Source: Tritrichomonas musculus (Eukaryota > Parabasalia > Tritrichomonadida > Tritrichomonadidae). From it: 64,000 bases of DNA. The stretch spans positions 620,001-684,000 of the forward strand of contig JAPFFF010000037.1 of the NCBI GenBank assembly GCA_039105265.1. The letters are read 5' to 3'. Under the pieces are notes generated by a model. It had not been told where the DNA came from. It ran no database searches and saw nothing but the letters and a program-made list of their open reading frames with translations. The position numbers and the translations under genes are program-made. Positions 39,862 to 50,182 of this stretch are shown here, piece after piece. How positions within the stretch are numbered: position 1 is the stretch's first letter; each line of letters starts with the position of its first letter.

Positions 39862-42800
39862 CTAAATTAAAGATGTAATTAAAGAATTCGATGAAATATC
39901 ATTTAACTGAGAAGATATTTCTAATTCCTCATTATCATTAGAGTAAACTTTTTGGCTAATAAATTTCTTTATAATTATAAATAAAGAAATTACTAAAGCA
40001 ATTATTACAGCCATAACTAATGCTGTAAAAATAATGAATGATTTCATACTTTTTTCATTTTCGTCTGATGAATCTTCAAATTTGCTAGATTCGAAAATTT
40101 GATCTTTCAAATTAATCGAAACGAACTGACTATTTGGATTAATAGCAGAGTTTGATTTACTTGAAAATCTGCATGAATTAATGATCATTTTAGGTTGATT
40201 TCTAGCTACCAATTGGCCATCAATGAAATAAGCTCCATCTTTTAATTTTCCATAAAAAGAGCAATTTTGTAATTTCAAATCAGCAGCATAGTTTCCACCA
40301 TAATAAAATAAAGAGAATTTCATATTTTCGTTTATCTTAAATTTGCAATCAGTGAATATCAAAGATGATTCTTCACTTTGTAAAATTCTTAAAGAAGTTG
40401 ATTCACCAATATCGCCCATGATTTTGACATCATTTTTTTCAAACTTACATTTTCTAACAATGCATCTTGATACAGTTAAAAACATTGCAGCTCCTCCAAA
40501 TTTGCCATCATCAGATTTGCTTCTAGTTGCAATATTTTGTTTGAAAATACAGGATTTTATGTTAACTTTGTTTGTATTGGAAGCAGAGTAGATATAAGCA
40601 CCGCCACCATATTCAGCTTCACAACTCGTAAATTTGAGGCCATTGAAAAGAACATCATTCTTGAAAAGGTTTGAATTTTCAATGAAAATGGCTCCACCTC
40701 CACCTTCTTTTGATTTGCATTCAGTGAATATGTTTCCATCTGTTTTGATTCCGCAGTTGATTAAATGAACGGCGCCGCCATTATTGTTTTCTATTTTATT
40801 AAATTCAGATTTCTTCACAACAACGTTAATGTTCTCATTATCACCTTCTTTAACTTCTTTTTCTATACGTGTTCGGCCATCTACATCTTCAGTGAAATTG
40901 TCTTTGTCATAAATAATTTCATCTACAATAATTGTAGGTGGCTCTGTTTCTGATGTGAATGTTTCTCCTTCAGTTTCAGTTTCAGGTAACTCTGATGTTG
41001 GTGATTGGGATGGCGTTTGTGCTGGTGATTGAGATGGTGTTTGTGCTGGTGATTGAGATGGTGTTTGTGCTGGTGATTGAGATGGCGTTTGTGCTGGTGA
41101 TTGAGATGGTGTTTGTGCTGGTGATTGAGATGGTGTTTGTGCTGGTGATTGAGATGGTGTTTGTGCTGGTGATTGAGATGGTGTTTGTGCTGGTGATTGG
41201 GATGGTGTTTGTGCTGGTGATTGGGATGGTGTTTGTGCTGGTGATTGAGATGGTGTTTGTGCTGGTGATTGAGATGGTGTTTGTGCTGGTGATTGAGATG
41301 GCGTTTGAGTTGGTGATTGAGATGGCGTTTGAGTTGGTGATTGAGATGGCGTTTGAGTTGGTGATTGAGATGGCGTTTGAGTTGGTGATTGAGATGGTGT
41401 AGCTTTAGGTGTTTTTGGTGGAACAAAGCATTCCAAATTAAGTTCTGATTCAACATATTTCATATTCACACTGTCTATAAAATATGATAATATATTCGTA
41501 TCTGGATGATAGATAATTTTATTTCTTGGTACAAATACTGACAGATGAGTTGTTTTATGAATTATTATATCTTCATGTATAACATCATATATATTACCAT
41601 TTTGGAAATATACACTAAACCAAACTCTTTGGTCTTTCGATATTTTATCGCATGCAGTGCATATTGTATATATTTTAATAGAACCTTCTTGGATAGGACA
41701 ATTAAATTCCATATTGTTATTTTTTCCATCTGCGATGTTTTCTATAATTCCACCTTCATAAGATTCATGTGATGGTAATTCTGTTCTTGTTAATTCTGGC
41801 GTTTTTGAAATTGTAGCTGGTGGAATAGGAGCAACAAACCATAAATCAGCGCATGCTGCTGTATAATCATTACCAAATGATACATCCAATGTTACTTCAG
41901 TAAATTCAAGTTGTAATTTGTCACAATAAATTGGTTGACGAAATACATATTGAACAAGATCCCAAATATCTGTTTGTTCTGGCAATCCATTAAAGACAGT
42001 ATGTAATTTAAATGGTTCTCCATCTATTGATGTATATACTTTAAATAATTTTGGAAATCCATCATAACGACGTGTTTTTGGATTAGCGTTTTTACTAGTA
42101 GAATAAGCAGGTTCAAAAATAATAGCTTCAATACATTCTGTATTTGCAAAGCTAATATTAACAATAGCTTTATTTGTTTCATCAGTAATTATAGATGAAG
42201 CCCAAAATGTTTTTGGGTTACCATCAAATGCCAATGATAATGGATGATCGTTTTGATCACCTGACGAGATATATGTGAATCTATCTGTTGGAACTTTATA
42301 TTTATTCAAATAATCTCTCTTACCATAATCTCCTGTTGCTTGTGCTACTGGTATTGTATCGTAATCCGGTATTGGCGTTTGAGTTGGTGATTGGGATGGC
42401 GTTTGAGTTGGTGATTGGGATGGCGTTTGAGTTGGTGCAGGAGTTTCACTGTTTGGATACCACATATAAAAGAGATTAATAAGTGAAATGATAGATGTAG
42501 AACGCTTAATTTTAACAGTGTGCATTTTGAAATCTATAACTCCTGAATCATAAAGTACTACACCTTTATTGTTTTGAGCAATAGGAGCCGTTTTACTTTC
42601 AGTGATGGAGATGAAATCACCTTCATCAATAGAGATATCTAAGTTGCCAACATCTGATCCGCGAACTCCAGTTAAATAAAAACGAGTTCCATAGAATTCA
42701 AATGTTCCACTTGCTGGTTCACTTATACTTGAAAATATGGGTGGTGTTGAAGAATCTTGCGTCCATTCTCCTTCAATTTGTTTGAAATCTGAAAAACCAA

Positions 42801-45474
42801 GAGCAAAACTATTTTCTTTTGGAAGTGGATCAACATATATTGAAGAAAAGACGATAAACTTAGCACTAAGGCATTCTATTTCAAGTGTATGTTCACCATA
42901 TTCAAGTTCATTGGATGAAAAAAGGATAGATTTAACTTTACCATTTGTATATGATTTGAAGTCAACAAAGTAAACATTTGAATCATCAATACGAATGTAA
43001 CCTGTTCCTGAATCTTGTTCTTTCATCACTAATAAATGAACCTTGACGCCAAAGAATGAAATCTTGGCTTTTGAACCAATTGTACTTGAAAACGATCCGA
43101 GGTTTGCTTGTGAACTTGAAACGCATTTACCACTATCTGGCCAATTTTCATAAGTGAATTTATCACAAGTAAGATTAATCAATCTTTCTTGATTTGTTAT
43201 AACTGATTGATCTGATGGAACAGAAGGTGGAGCTCTATAAAGATTAAATTCGGCACATGTTGCATGATTATCATTATAATTTACTGAAAGGAGTGCAATA
43301 TGACGAGCTGTTTGTTGTTCTTTAAATATAATAAAAGTAGATGAATCTAAATTTGAATTTATATCACCAGCAGCTATATAATTCTTTTCATTAATTTTGA
43401 TGAAAAGTTCTTCAGTTGTATTAGCTGTATAGAATTGATAATGCTTAAATCTTCCAGTTCTACCTCCTCGTGGTCTATATGAAAATGCTGCAAATGTTTC
43501 CATCTTGCCTAAGTCGATTGTGACTTCATATGGATCATTGTTATTCTGTCTATCATCATAGCCACTTTCATATCTAGTGTGCCACCATTTTGTAGGATCA
43601 TTATTAATCATGAAAGATACAGGTCCATCACCATTAGTATGCTCATTTTTTTCTTGACTGTTAGCTCTTATTTTCCATTCAGTTCGATCAATTCTAAGTG
43701 AAGACCAAAAATTGTCTGTGCCTTCATTTATAATAGCTTGTGTTGATAATGGAATTGGTCCTGGTGTTGGTGCTTCTGGATAAAAATTCGGGATATTACT
43801 ATAAAGATTAAATTCAGCACATGTTACATATGTATCATGATTTACTGAAAGGAGTGCAATATATTGAGCTGTTACTTTGGCCTCAAATACAACAAAAGTA
43901 GACAATCTTATAGTAGGATCAATATCGCCTTTAGCTAAATATTTGGTTTCACTAATCAAGGTATCTAATTCTTCACGTGTTTGTGCAGCATAGAATTCAA
44001 AGTGCTTAATTTGTCCATTATTTCCTGCTTGGCGTGGCATATAAGAAAAAGCTTCAAATGTTGTTTCTTGACCTAAATCAATTGTGGCTTGAAATGGATC
44101 TGTATTTAATGGTCGATCATCATGCCCACTGTTATACTTTGAATGCCACATTGTATCTTTATTACCATCAACCATATATGAAACTGGACCATCATTATTA
44201 TTTGGATTTTGTTCACTGTTTGCTGTTACATTCCATCCTTCACGATTAATTTTATATGGATTCCAGCCAGGATCGTTTAGTTCATTAACTTGCAATTGGG
44301 TATGAAATTTTGGTAAAGTTGGTGAGTCACTATAAAGATTAAATTCAGCACAAGTTGCATAGCCATCATGATTTAATGAACGTAATGCGATAAATCGTGC
44401 TGTATATGTTGTATGAAAGATAACTAAAGTTGACAATCTAGAGGTTGGATCACTTATATCGCCTTTTGCGATGTATTCTTCATTCTTAACTTTATTGTCT
44501 AGTTCTTCTTTTGTTTGTGCTATATAGAAATCATAATGTCTAAATTCTCCGTTGTTTCCTTTTTGACGCGGCATATAAGAAAAGGCCCTAAATGTTGTTT
44601 CTTGACCTAAATCAATTGTGGCTTGAAATGGATCTGTATTTGATGGTCGATCATCATGCCCACTGTTATATTTTGAATGCCACATTTTATCTTTATTACC
44701 ATCAATCATATATGAAGCTGGACCATCATTTCCATTTGGATTTTGTTCACTGTTTGCTGTTGCAGTCCATCCTTCTCGATCAATTTTTAATGAAAGCCAC
44801 ATTTTGTCACGATATTCGTCTATATGAATGGCCATCGGAGTTGGCGTTGGTTCTGTTGAATCTGGATCGGTATAAAGGTTAAATTCTGCACACGAGGCAG
44901 CTTCTGATTGGTCTAATGATCGAACTGCAATATATTGTGCTGTGATTGAATATGGTAATATTACTAATGTAGATAAAACTGCATTGGGATCAATTTGGCC
45001 TTTTGCTACGTATTTGCTGCTTTGCATTTCTGTATTTAATTCTTCTAAGCTGTGAGCAGCATAAAACTCGTACAATCGGAATTTTCCTTGATCTCCTGTT
45101 TGGCGAGGCATGAGTGAAAAAGCTTTAAAAGTTACTCTTTTTTTGAGATCAATTATGAATTTAAATGGTCCATTTTTATTTGTTCTGTCATCATGCCCAC
45201 CATTTCCTTGATTATTTATTTTGGAAATCCAAATCGTTGAAGGTTGGCCATCAAGAATATTAGAAATCGGTCCTTCATCAACTTCATCTGTAGTTTGTTC
45301 ACTGTCAGCAGTAATTACCCATTCTTTTCGATCAATTTTATGTTGGGACCAATGATTTTCACTCGATTCGTCGATTAGCATGGATGTTGGATAAATTCCT
45401 TGGCCGCCATCATTTTCATTAACTTTTAAATCACTTTTACTTAGAATTGCTAAAAGAAAAAACACAAGATACAT
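39862..45474 (-). CDS. Large surface protein: discoidin domains, TPSQSP stalk, Pmp-like beta-helix, TM anchor
   Basis: The 1870-residue type I membrane protein starts with a signal peptide (MYLVFFLLAILSKS). Four discoidin/F5-8C-like domains follow (about 35-205, 220-385, 395-560, 580-765), each with a DGP-x-S-x-x-(I/V)DG-type segment, a W(H)SK/HDDR block, a PR-x-G-x-x-G motif and a CAEFNLY end. Then come jelly-roll-like segments and a fifth F5/8C-like domain (about 1080-1250). A Thr-Pro-Ser-Gln minisatellite stalk (about 1360-1495) precedes a right-handed beta-helix-like region with GGA(I/Y/A) repeats resembling Chlamydia Pmp proteins. A transmembrane helix lies at about 1812-1834, with a 35-residue cytoplasmic tail. 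Discoidin domains bind glycans, so a host or bacterial adhesin role is inferred. The stalk is Ser/Thr-rich and probably glycosylated. Confidence 0.85.
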   Translation of the reverse strand: MYLVFFLLAILSKSDLKVNENDGGQGIYPTSMLIDESSENHWSQHKIDRKEWVITADSEQTTDEVDEGPISNILDGQPSTIWISKINNQGNGGHDDRTNKNGPFKFIIDLKKRVTFKAFSLMPRQTGDQGKFRLYEFYAAHSLEELNTEMQSSKYVAKGQIDPNAVLSTLVILPYSITAQYIAVRSLDQSEAASCAEFNLYTDPDSTEPTPTPMAIHIDEYRDKMWLSLKIDREGWTATANSEQNPNGNDGPASYMIDGNKDKMWHSKYNSGHDDRPSNTDPFQATIDLGQETTFRAFSYMPRQKGNNGEFRHYDFYIAQTKEELDNKVKNEEYIAKGDISDPTSRLSTLVIFHTTYTARFIALRSLNHDGYATCAEFNLYSDSPTLPKFHTQLQVNELNDPGWNPYKINREGWNVTANSEQNPNNNDGPVSYMVDGNKDTMWHSKYNSGHDDRPLNTDPFQATIDLGQETTFEAFSYMPRQAGNNGQIKHFEFYAAQTREELDTLISETKYLAKGDIDPTIRLSTFVVFEAKVTAQYIALLSVNHDTYVTCAEFNLYSNIPNFYPEAPTPGPIPLSTQAIINEGTDNFWSSLRIDRTEWKIRANSQEKNEHTNGDGPVSFMINNDPTKWWHTRYESGYDDRQNNNDPYEVTIDLGKMETFAAFSYRPRGGRTGRFKHYQFYTANTTEELFIKINEKNYIAAGDINSNLDSSTFIIFKEQQTARHIALLSVNYNDNHATCAEFNLYRAPPSVPSDQSVITNQERLINLTCDKFTYENWPDSGKCVSSSQANLGSFSSTIGSKAKISFFGVKVHLLVMKEQDSGTGYIRIDDSNVYFVDFKSYTNGKVKSILFSSNELEYGEHTLEIECLSAKFIVFSSIYVDPLPKENSFALGFSDFKQIEGEWTQDSSTPPIFSSISEPASGTFEFYGTRFYLTGVRGSDVGNLDISIDEGDFISITESKTAPIAQNNKGVVLYDSGVIDFKMHTVKIKRSTSIISLINLFYMWYPNSETPAPTQTPSQSPTQTPSQSPTQTPIPDYDTIPVAQATGDYGKRDYLNKYKVPTDRFTYISSGDQNDHPLSLAFDGNPKTFWASSIITDETNKAIVNISFANTECIEAIIFEPAYSTSKNANPKTRRYDGFPKLFKVYTSIDGEPFKLHTVFNGLPEQTDIWDLVQYVFRQPIYCDKLQLEFTEVTLDVSFGNDYTAACADLWFVAPIPPATISKTPELTRTELPSHESYEGGIIENIADGKNNNMEFNCPIQEGSIKIYTICTACDKISKDQRVWFSVYFQNGNIYDVIHEDIIIHKTTHLSVFVPRNKIIYHPDTNILSYFIDSVNMKYVESELNLECFVPPKTPKATPSQSPTQTPSQSPTQTPSQSPTQTPSQSPTQTPSQSPAQTPSQSPAQTPSQSPAQTPSQSPAQTPSQSPAQTPSQSPAQTPSQSPAQTPSQSPAQTPSQSPAQTPSQSPAQTPSQSPAQTPSQSPAQTPSQSPTSELPETETEGETFTSETEPPTIIVDEIIYDKDNFTEDVDGRTRIEKEVKEGDNENINVVVKKSEFNKIENNNGGAVHLINCGIKTDGNIFTECKSKEGGGGAIFIENSNLFKNDVLFNGLKFTSCEAEYGGGAYIYSASNTNKVNIKSCIFKQNIATRSKSDDGKFGGAAMFLTVSRCIVRKCKFEKNDVKIMGDIGESTSLRILQSEESSLIFTDCKFKINENMKFSLFYYGGNYAADLKLQNCSFYGKLKDGAYFIDGQLVARNQPKMIINSCRFSSKSNSAINPNSQFVSINLKDQIFESSKFEDSSDENEKSMKSFIIFTALVMAVIIALVISLFIIIKKFISQKVYSNDNEELEISSQLNDISSNSLITSLI
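40998..41400. repeat. 24-bp coding minisatellite (TPSQSP[T/A]Q, about 17 units)
   Basis: The stalk of the surface protein is encoded by about 17 tandem 24-bp units. Four SPTQ-type units come first in protein order and then about twelve SPAQ-type units, so the two variants are blocked, not mixed. A shorter run of the same unit lies at about 42370-42435 in the same gene. Confidence 0.85.
43790..44880. repeat. Tandem duplication of a discoidin-domain unit (about 0.55 kb)
   Basis: The DNA of the second and third discoidin domains is closely similar at a 558-bp offset (for example around 44034-44250 and 44592-44810). This is far closer than to the first or fourth, so the pair arose by a recent internal duplication. 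Confidence 0.7.
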
Positions 45475-46819
45475 TATTGAATTAATTTAATTCAAATTAT
45501 TGAAAAAAATCGAACTTTTTCTTTAATTTATCTATTGCTTTTTTTTCTTTATTATCACAAAAAATTCAATGAACAAATATCAATGTCAAATTTTTTGTTC
45601 ATTGAATTTTTTGATAAGAATGAGTGTAATTTAAATTTGTTTATATTATCAATATATAATGCTGATTAATCCAATAAAATATTTTTTTTTTGAATAGTTT
45701 ATTCTCAGAAAAAAAAACTATATTATCAAAAAATTAGAAACGTTATTTTTTTATCAAAAAGTTCATATCTTGATAGTTGAATAAAAGTTGAAAATATAAA
45801 GTCAGATTCTCTCAAAAAAATTCTGATAAAAGTGAAAAACAAAATTTTCAATTGAATACTAACAAAATCTCATTTATTTTAAGCCAAGAAGAGCAATATG
45901 AATAAATCATACGCAAAAAAAGCATTTTTAAAAAAGAATCGCCACTTTAAAACATCTCGAGAATAGATATTTATGCTCCAGATAGAAATTTCTTGAATTA
46001 TTATAAATAAGCTAGGCTTTAAATTGATGGTCATTTTAGGTTGAAAATGAGCAGTATTAAAGCATTTTATAGCTCCAAGTGACCAGTTGCCAAAAAGTGG
46101 TCATTGACTATTTAAAGCCTAGTAAATAAGATGCTAGGTTTTACTGTCCAGACGAGTTTTCATAGAAAAAGTCATAGAACTATCTCTATCCACTTTCAAT
46201 TTTATCTTATAGGTCTCAATAAAAAGATTTCTTCTAAAGTTTTCTTTCTTAATTTTCGTTTTATTTGAGCTTGACACTTTTGAATGGATTTCTATGGTAA
46301 TTTAAAAAGTTTGCCCCAAGCTAATTGAATCCGACTTTATTGAATTTCAATATGTTAGAAAGATTATTTTTATGTTAGTTCATTTCTTAATTTTATGTTA
46401 AAATTAAAAACACAATATAAAGAAAAAAAATAAATATTACTTTTTGTGATTTTTTTTTTTTTATCTCATTTCGTTGCTTTATAAATCTAATAAATATATC
46501 ATCCATTCACTTATTTAATTCGATTTATCATCATTAAATCATTTAAATATGATTTATGATAAAGAAATGAGTAAATCGATATCAAGATTTAGAAAGGCTG
46601 AAGCAAAATTGGGAAAGAAAATTGTAATTGCTAATAGTAATTTAATTTCTCCTAAGTCATAATTATTTTTATATGTAAAAACATTCTCAATTATGAAAAT
46701 AAACTTTACAAATCATCGTCAAGGTGAAAAATATCTATTTTTGACCTATATTTTATTTTAAAAAAAAATATGGCAAATTTTAATTTTTTCACTTTTACAA
46801 ATAATACTGCCTTTTTCAA
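45475..46819. other. Intergenic region with a MITE
   Basis: Upstream of the surface-protein gene and of the tail-collar gene. It contains the 111-bp element at 46012-46122. A short inverted pair around ACAAAAAATTCAATGAACAA (about 45558) and TTTTTTGTTCATTGAATTTT (about 45590) forms a hairpin. I see nothing else. Confidence 0.5.
46012..46122. mobile_element. 111-bp MITE with 8-bp target duplication
   Basis: CTAGGCTTTAAAT (46012-46024) is mirrored by ATTTAAAGCCTAG (46110-46122). The flanks are a perfect direct repeat TAAATAAG (46004-46011 and 46123-46130). Inner TGGTCA/TGACCA blocks extend the dyad imperfectly. The 8-bp duplication fits hAT-type mobilisation; the termini do not match the 29.4-kb element. 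Confidence 0.7.
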
Positions 46820-48316
46820 ATGAAATCATGCAAAAGATTTATTTTAAATTTCCCCACGACACATAATTTTATATACCAATCCAAAAAGTTTCCATTCAAT
46901 TTTGATATCTTTAAATATTTTTCAAAAAAGTTATTTCAAGAGCAGGAAGTTTATTCTGATGTTACCGAGATAAATTTACTAACCAACGAAGAAGAGTCAC
47001 AAATAGATCTTTCTGAAGATATCATTAATAATTTTATCAAATTCTGTCAGCAACAAGAATGCGACATTAACAATGACAATGTAATTCTACTCAATTTTCT
47101 ATCCACAAAATACGAAGTTGATGAACTTACCGAAATAACAAAAGATTACATTTCAGATCATCAAAAAGAGCTCAGATTAAACCTTATTTCTTTCAAGCAA
47201 AAAACTTTTTACAATTCAGATCAACTAGAACAAACCATTTCAGAACATTTGTCAGACTACATTCACGATGAAAATTTCTTAAAGTTGCCACTTCCGTTAA
47301 TCCACAGAATTTTGATGAAGAATCACGATAAACAATTGAGAGAGAAAGACGAATACATTGAATTTTTATTTCGATGCCTTGACACTTTTGGGATTGGATC
47401 TTCGGTTCTTTTTGAAGACATCGATTTTGATAAACTGCCTTCGAAATACCAAAAGTTGCTTCTGTCTGACTATTCGGACAAGTTCGACTTTCATTTCATC
47501 AACCAGTCATTTCTGAAGTCGACATACAACATGGCCGGCGAGCTTGTTGAAAAAATGAAAGTTTTGGACGAATTCAACACAGTCGTACAGAGAATCGAAT
47601 CAGCAAATGAACAAAGAAAAAATGAAGATGAGCAGAAATTCACACATTTTAACGACCAAATAAATGAAATAAGAACTGAAATGAATGAAAAGGAGCAGGA
47701 GCAGAAAAGCAACGAAGATTCAATTAAGAAGTTGATGTCTGATGAAATTGCTAAATTGAAAGAGGAGATGATGAAAATGAGCCAAGAACAAGCCTCGATA
47801 TTTGATGAGAAAATTAGAAATGAAGAGTTGAAAAATGAGAAACTTGCGAGAGACATCAGTGGGCTGAGATGTGAGATGGCCAGAATGAGTGATGTGTTTA
47901 ACAAGGTATATCCAGTAGGATCAATCTATATGTCTGTGAATAGTGCATCGCCACAGACTCTGTTTGGAGGTGTGTGGACTGAATGGGGGCAAGGAAGGGT
48001 GCCAGTGGGAGTCAGTTCAAGTGGCACATTCAGCTCTGTTGAAAAAACAGGTGGATCAGAAACACACACACTTACAGAGTCGGAGATGCCAAAGCATAGA
48101 GGGCATTGTAATGAACGGTCAGCTTCAACTTCAAAAGCATATGAAATAAATTTTGATAAAGCCATTGCATCAGGAATTTTTGTATCATATAAATCAGGTC
48201 CATTTTGTGTCAATATGGATGCATTGGATATTCGTACCTATTGTCGAGGATCTGGACATTCTCATAACAATTTGCAGCCATACATTACATGTTATATGTG
48301 GAAGAGGACTGGATAA
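46820..48316 (+). CDS. BTB/BACK-like + coiled-coil protein with C-terminal phage tail-collar-like domain
   Basis: The 498-residue product has three parts. Residues about 1-200 look like a degenerate BTB/BACK-type region (YSDVTEINLLTNEEESQIDL, then helical), as is common at the head of trichomonad proteins. Residues about 240-350 are a long Glu/Lys/Asn heptad coiled coil. Residues 363-498 are a phage tail-collar/gp10 C-terminal-like domain, with the motifs VYPVGSIYMSV, LFGGVWTEWGQGRVPVG, GGSETHTLTESEMPKHRGH and SGHSHNNLQPYITCYMWKR. The His motifs in this fold bind metal in phage fibres and drive trimerisation, so a trimeric fibre-like assembly is inferred. No signal peptide or membrane helix is seen. 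The domain must have come from phage or bacteria by transfer. The DNA of this end is richer in GC than the rest of the gene. Confidence 0.85.
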   Translation: MKSCKRFILNFPTTHNFIYQSKKFPFNFDIFKYFSKKLFQEQEVYSDVTEINLLTNEEESQIDLSEDIINNFIKFCQQQECDINNDNVILLNFLSTKYEVDELTEITKDYISDHQKELRLNLISFKQKTFYNSDQLEQTISEHLSDYIHDENFLKLPLPLIHRILMKNHDKQLREKDEYIEFLFRCLDTFGIGSSVLFEDIDFDKLPSKYQKLLLSDYSDKFDFHFINQSFLKSTYNMAGELVEKMKVLDEFNTVVQRIESANEQRKNEDEQKFTHFNDQINEIRTEMNEKEQEQKSNEDSIKKLMSDEIAKLKEEMMKMSQEQASIFDEKIRNEELKNEKLARDISGLRCEMARMSDVFNKVYPVGSIYMSVNSASPQTLFGGVWTEWGQGRVPVGVSSSGTFSSVEKTGGSETHTLTESEMPKHRGHCNERSASTSKAYEINFDKAIASGIFVSYKSGPFCVNMDALDIRTYCRGSGHSHNNLQPYITCYMWKRTG

Positions 48317-49611
48317 TCAATGATTATTTATGCTTATTGGTTGAATTATTCCAAAGAAATTCATAAACAAGAATTTTATGCCAGTGGTTTATTCAAAGTC
48401 AATATTAAAAAAAAATTAAAAGTATATATCTTTTGCTGAAATTATTACTTCAAATAATAAACCGCTGCCACAAGAAATAGTTTTTTTAAATGCCTGTTAT
48501 TTGTGTTGCGAGACAAATATTTGATCGGTATTGTTCATCCTTTAAAAAACATCAACACAGATTTCTTTAATGAGAGAGGAGTGTTTATACAAGCAATTCT
48601 ACTATATAAATTGGAAAAAAAAAAACTTTTATATTAAAATCAAATTCGACTTCAAATCATTGAAGGTTTTGTTCAAAAATATCTTTCTCAAAAACATGAT
48701 AAAACAAAGTCTTTGTCAAATAATTATTTTGTTAAACATACTTACAATTACTTTTTTGAAACATTGCAAGATTTTCTTCTTCTTCAGTCAGACTAAATAA
48801 TATCAGTTTTGATTTATCTATTAATTTTGGGGAAATTGAAATCTTAATTATAAAATAAAAAGCTAAATAAATATTATTATCAAAATGTGTATATGTTATA
48901 TAATTAACCCTTGCTTTTTGTACATATAATGTATAAAAAAATACGTTATTGTAGTTTCCTCTCAAATTTTGTGTCTGGAAAATGAATTTATTTTGTTCAA
49001 TTAAGCATTTTCCGATTTTTAAATTTGAAATTTAGATTTATTATATTTTATAAAAAAAACATTAATATCATTTATGTTTAGAAATTCTTTCTTTGAATCA
49101 CTCATAAAAATATCGTTTTTTGGTCAATTTTTTTATTCATGAAAATCGAGAGAAAAGATGAATATACTTTTTTTATTTGTTCCATAGTAATATTCTCATA
49201 TATTTGAAGCTCATTGCTAAAATATTTTTTAATTAAAAAAAATAAAATGAATAATTATATTATTGCATCTTGACCATCATTTATTTATAAAAACTATTCA
49301 CTCTAATATGAGGCTTAATATTTAGAATTCAAACAAAAATGTTGATCTACAAGCTAATTTTACGTTAAAAAAAAATATATACGTTTAAAAGTTACGTTAA
49401 AGATAATATGATGTGGAAAAAGAAAGGATTATATATAATCAATATCACGTATAATTATTTATATAAATTCTTCACAATTTAAAATAAATCTAAAGTAGAA
49501 TCAAAAGCATTAATAAACCTTTTTCAATGCATTTTTATTGTCATCATTTATGCTTTAAATATTCTGCAAAAATTTTCATTGTTTTTATTAAGTTTTATAA
49601 ACAACATACAC
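48317..49611. other. AT-rich intergenic region
   Basis: Downstream of the tail-collar gene. Only short AT-driven frames are present. No RNA gene or clear repeat seen. Confidence 0.5.
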
Positions 49612-50182
49612 ACAATCAGGTATGCCTTTCGGGAGTCCCGGGTAAACTCGGATAATTAAACGGTCTTCCTCGAAATTATTCCTCGAACTTTTTTCGAGAA
49701 AAAGATTTTACTCTAACGTTTATTTTTTTTAGTTCACATTTCTTTACTCGGGTAAATTTTCACTTTTTTACTCGAAATACTCGAACTTAACGTTATTTGA
49801 AAAATAATAAAAAAAAATAATCATTATTCATTTTCAAAATGAATCATTTTGCTGGAAATAGTGGTTTACTATATGATTTTTTTAAAAAAAATGTTAGATA
49901 TAGCTATATTATCAATGACAAAAAACCTTTAATAGTAAAATAAAGTATTCAAAAGTTAAAAAAAAAAATATGAGAATTTTTTTTCAAAATTGAAACCTCG
50001 GGTATCCTCGAGATTTCCTCGGAAATTGAATACTTCGGGCAAATCGGGATCGAGGATGGCCGTATAAAACGGTTATTTTACTCGGTTTTACTCAGGTAAA
50101 CCGAGTACCGGAGTCTCCTCGATCCCGAAATTATTTTCGAGTAGACTACTCTTCCTCGTCCTCGAAAAGCATACCTGATTGT
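49612..50182. mobile_element. 571-bp TIR element with dense CTCGG/CGAG subterminal motifs
   Basis: ACAATCAGGTATGC and CTTTCG at the left are mirrored by CGAAAAGCATACCTGATTGT at the right. Both end zones (about 150-200 bp) are crowded with CTCGG, CCTCG, CTCGA and GGGTA motifs in both orientations, and the middle is plain AT-rich DNA. Its plan copies that of the 29.4-kb hAT-like element (terminal CAGG, clustered CG-containing motifs, empty core) with a different motif. I see no clean target duplication, so the exact ends are uncertain. No transposase frame. Confidence 0.65.

Noticed and set aside
40959-41402. Long plus-strand frame with a Val/Leu/Ile repeat
   Set aside because: It is the antisense shadow of the TPSQSP minisatellite; a 24-bp repeat without stops opens several frames at once.
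48570-48800. 76-codon plus-strand frame and an overlapping minus-strand frame
   Set aside because: Homopolymer-rich Lys/Phe/Ile composition and overlap on both strands argue for chance.
49612-50182. Clean 8-bp target duplication for this TIR element
   Set aside because: CACACAAT on the left and ATTGTCAT on the right do not match as direct repeats; they only extend the inverted repeat.
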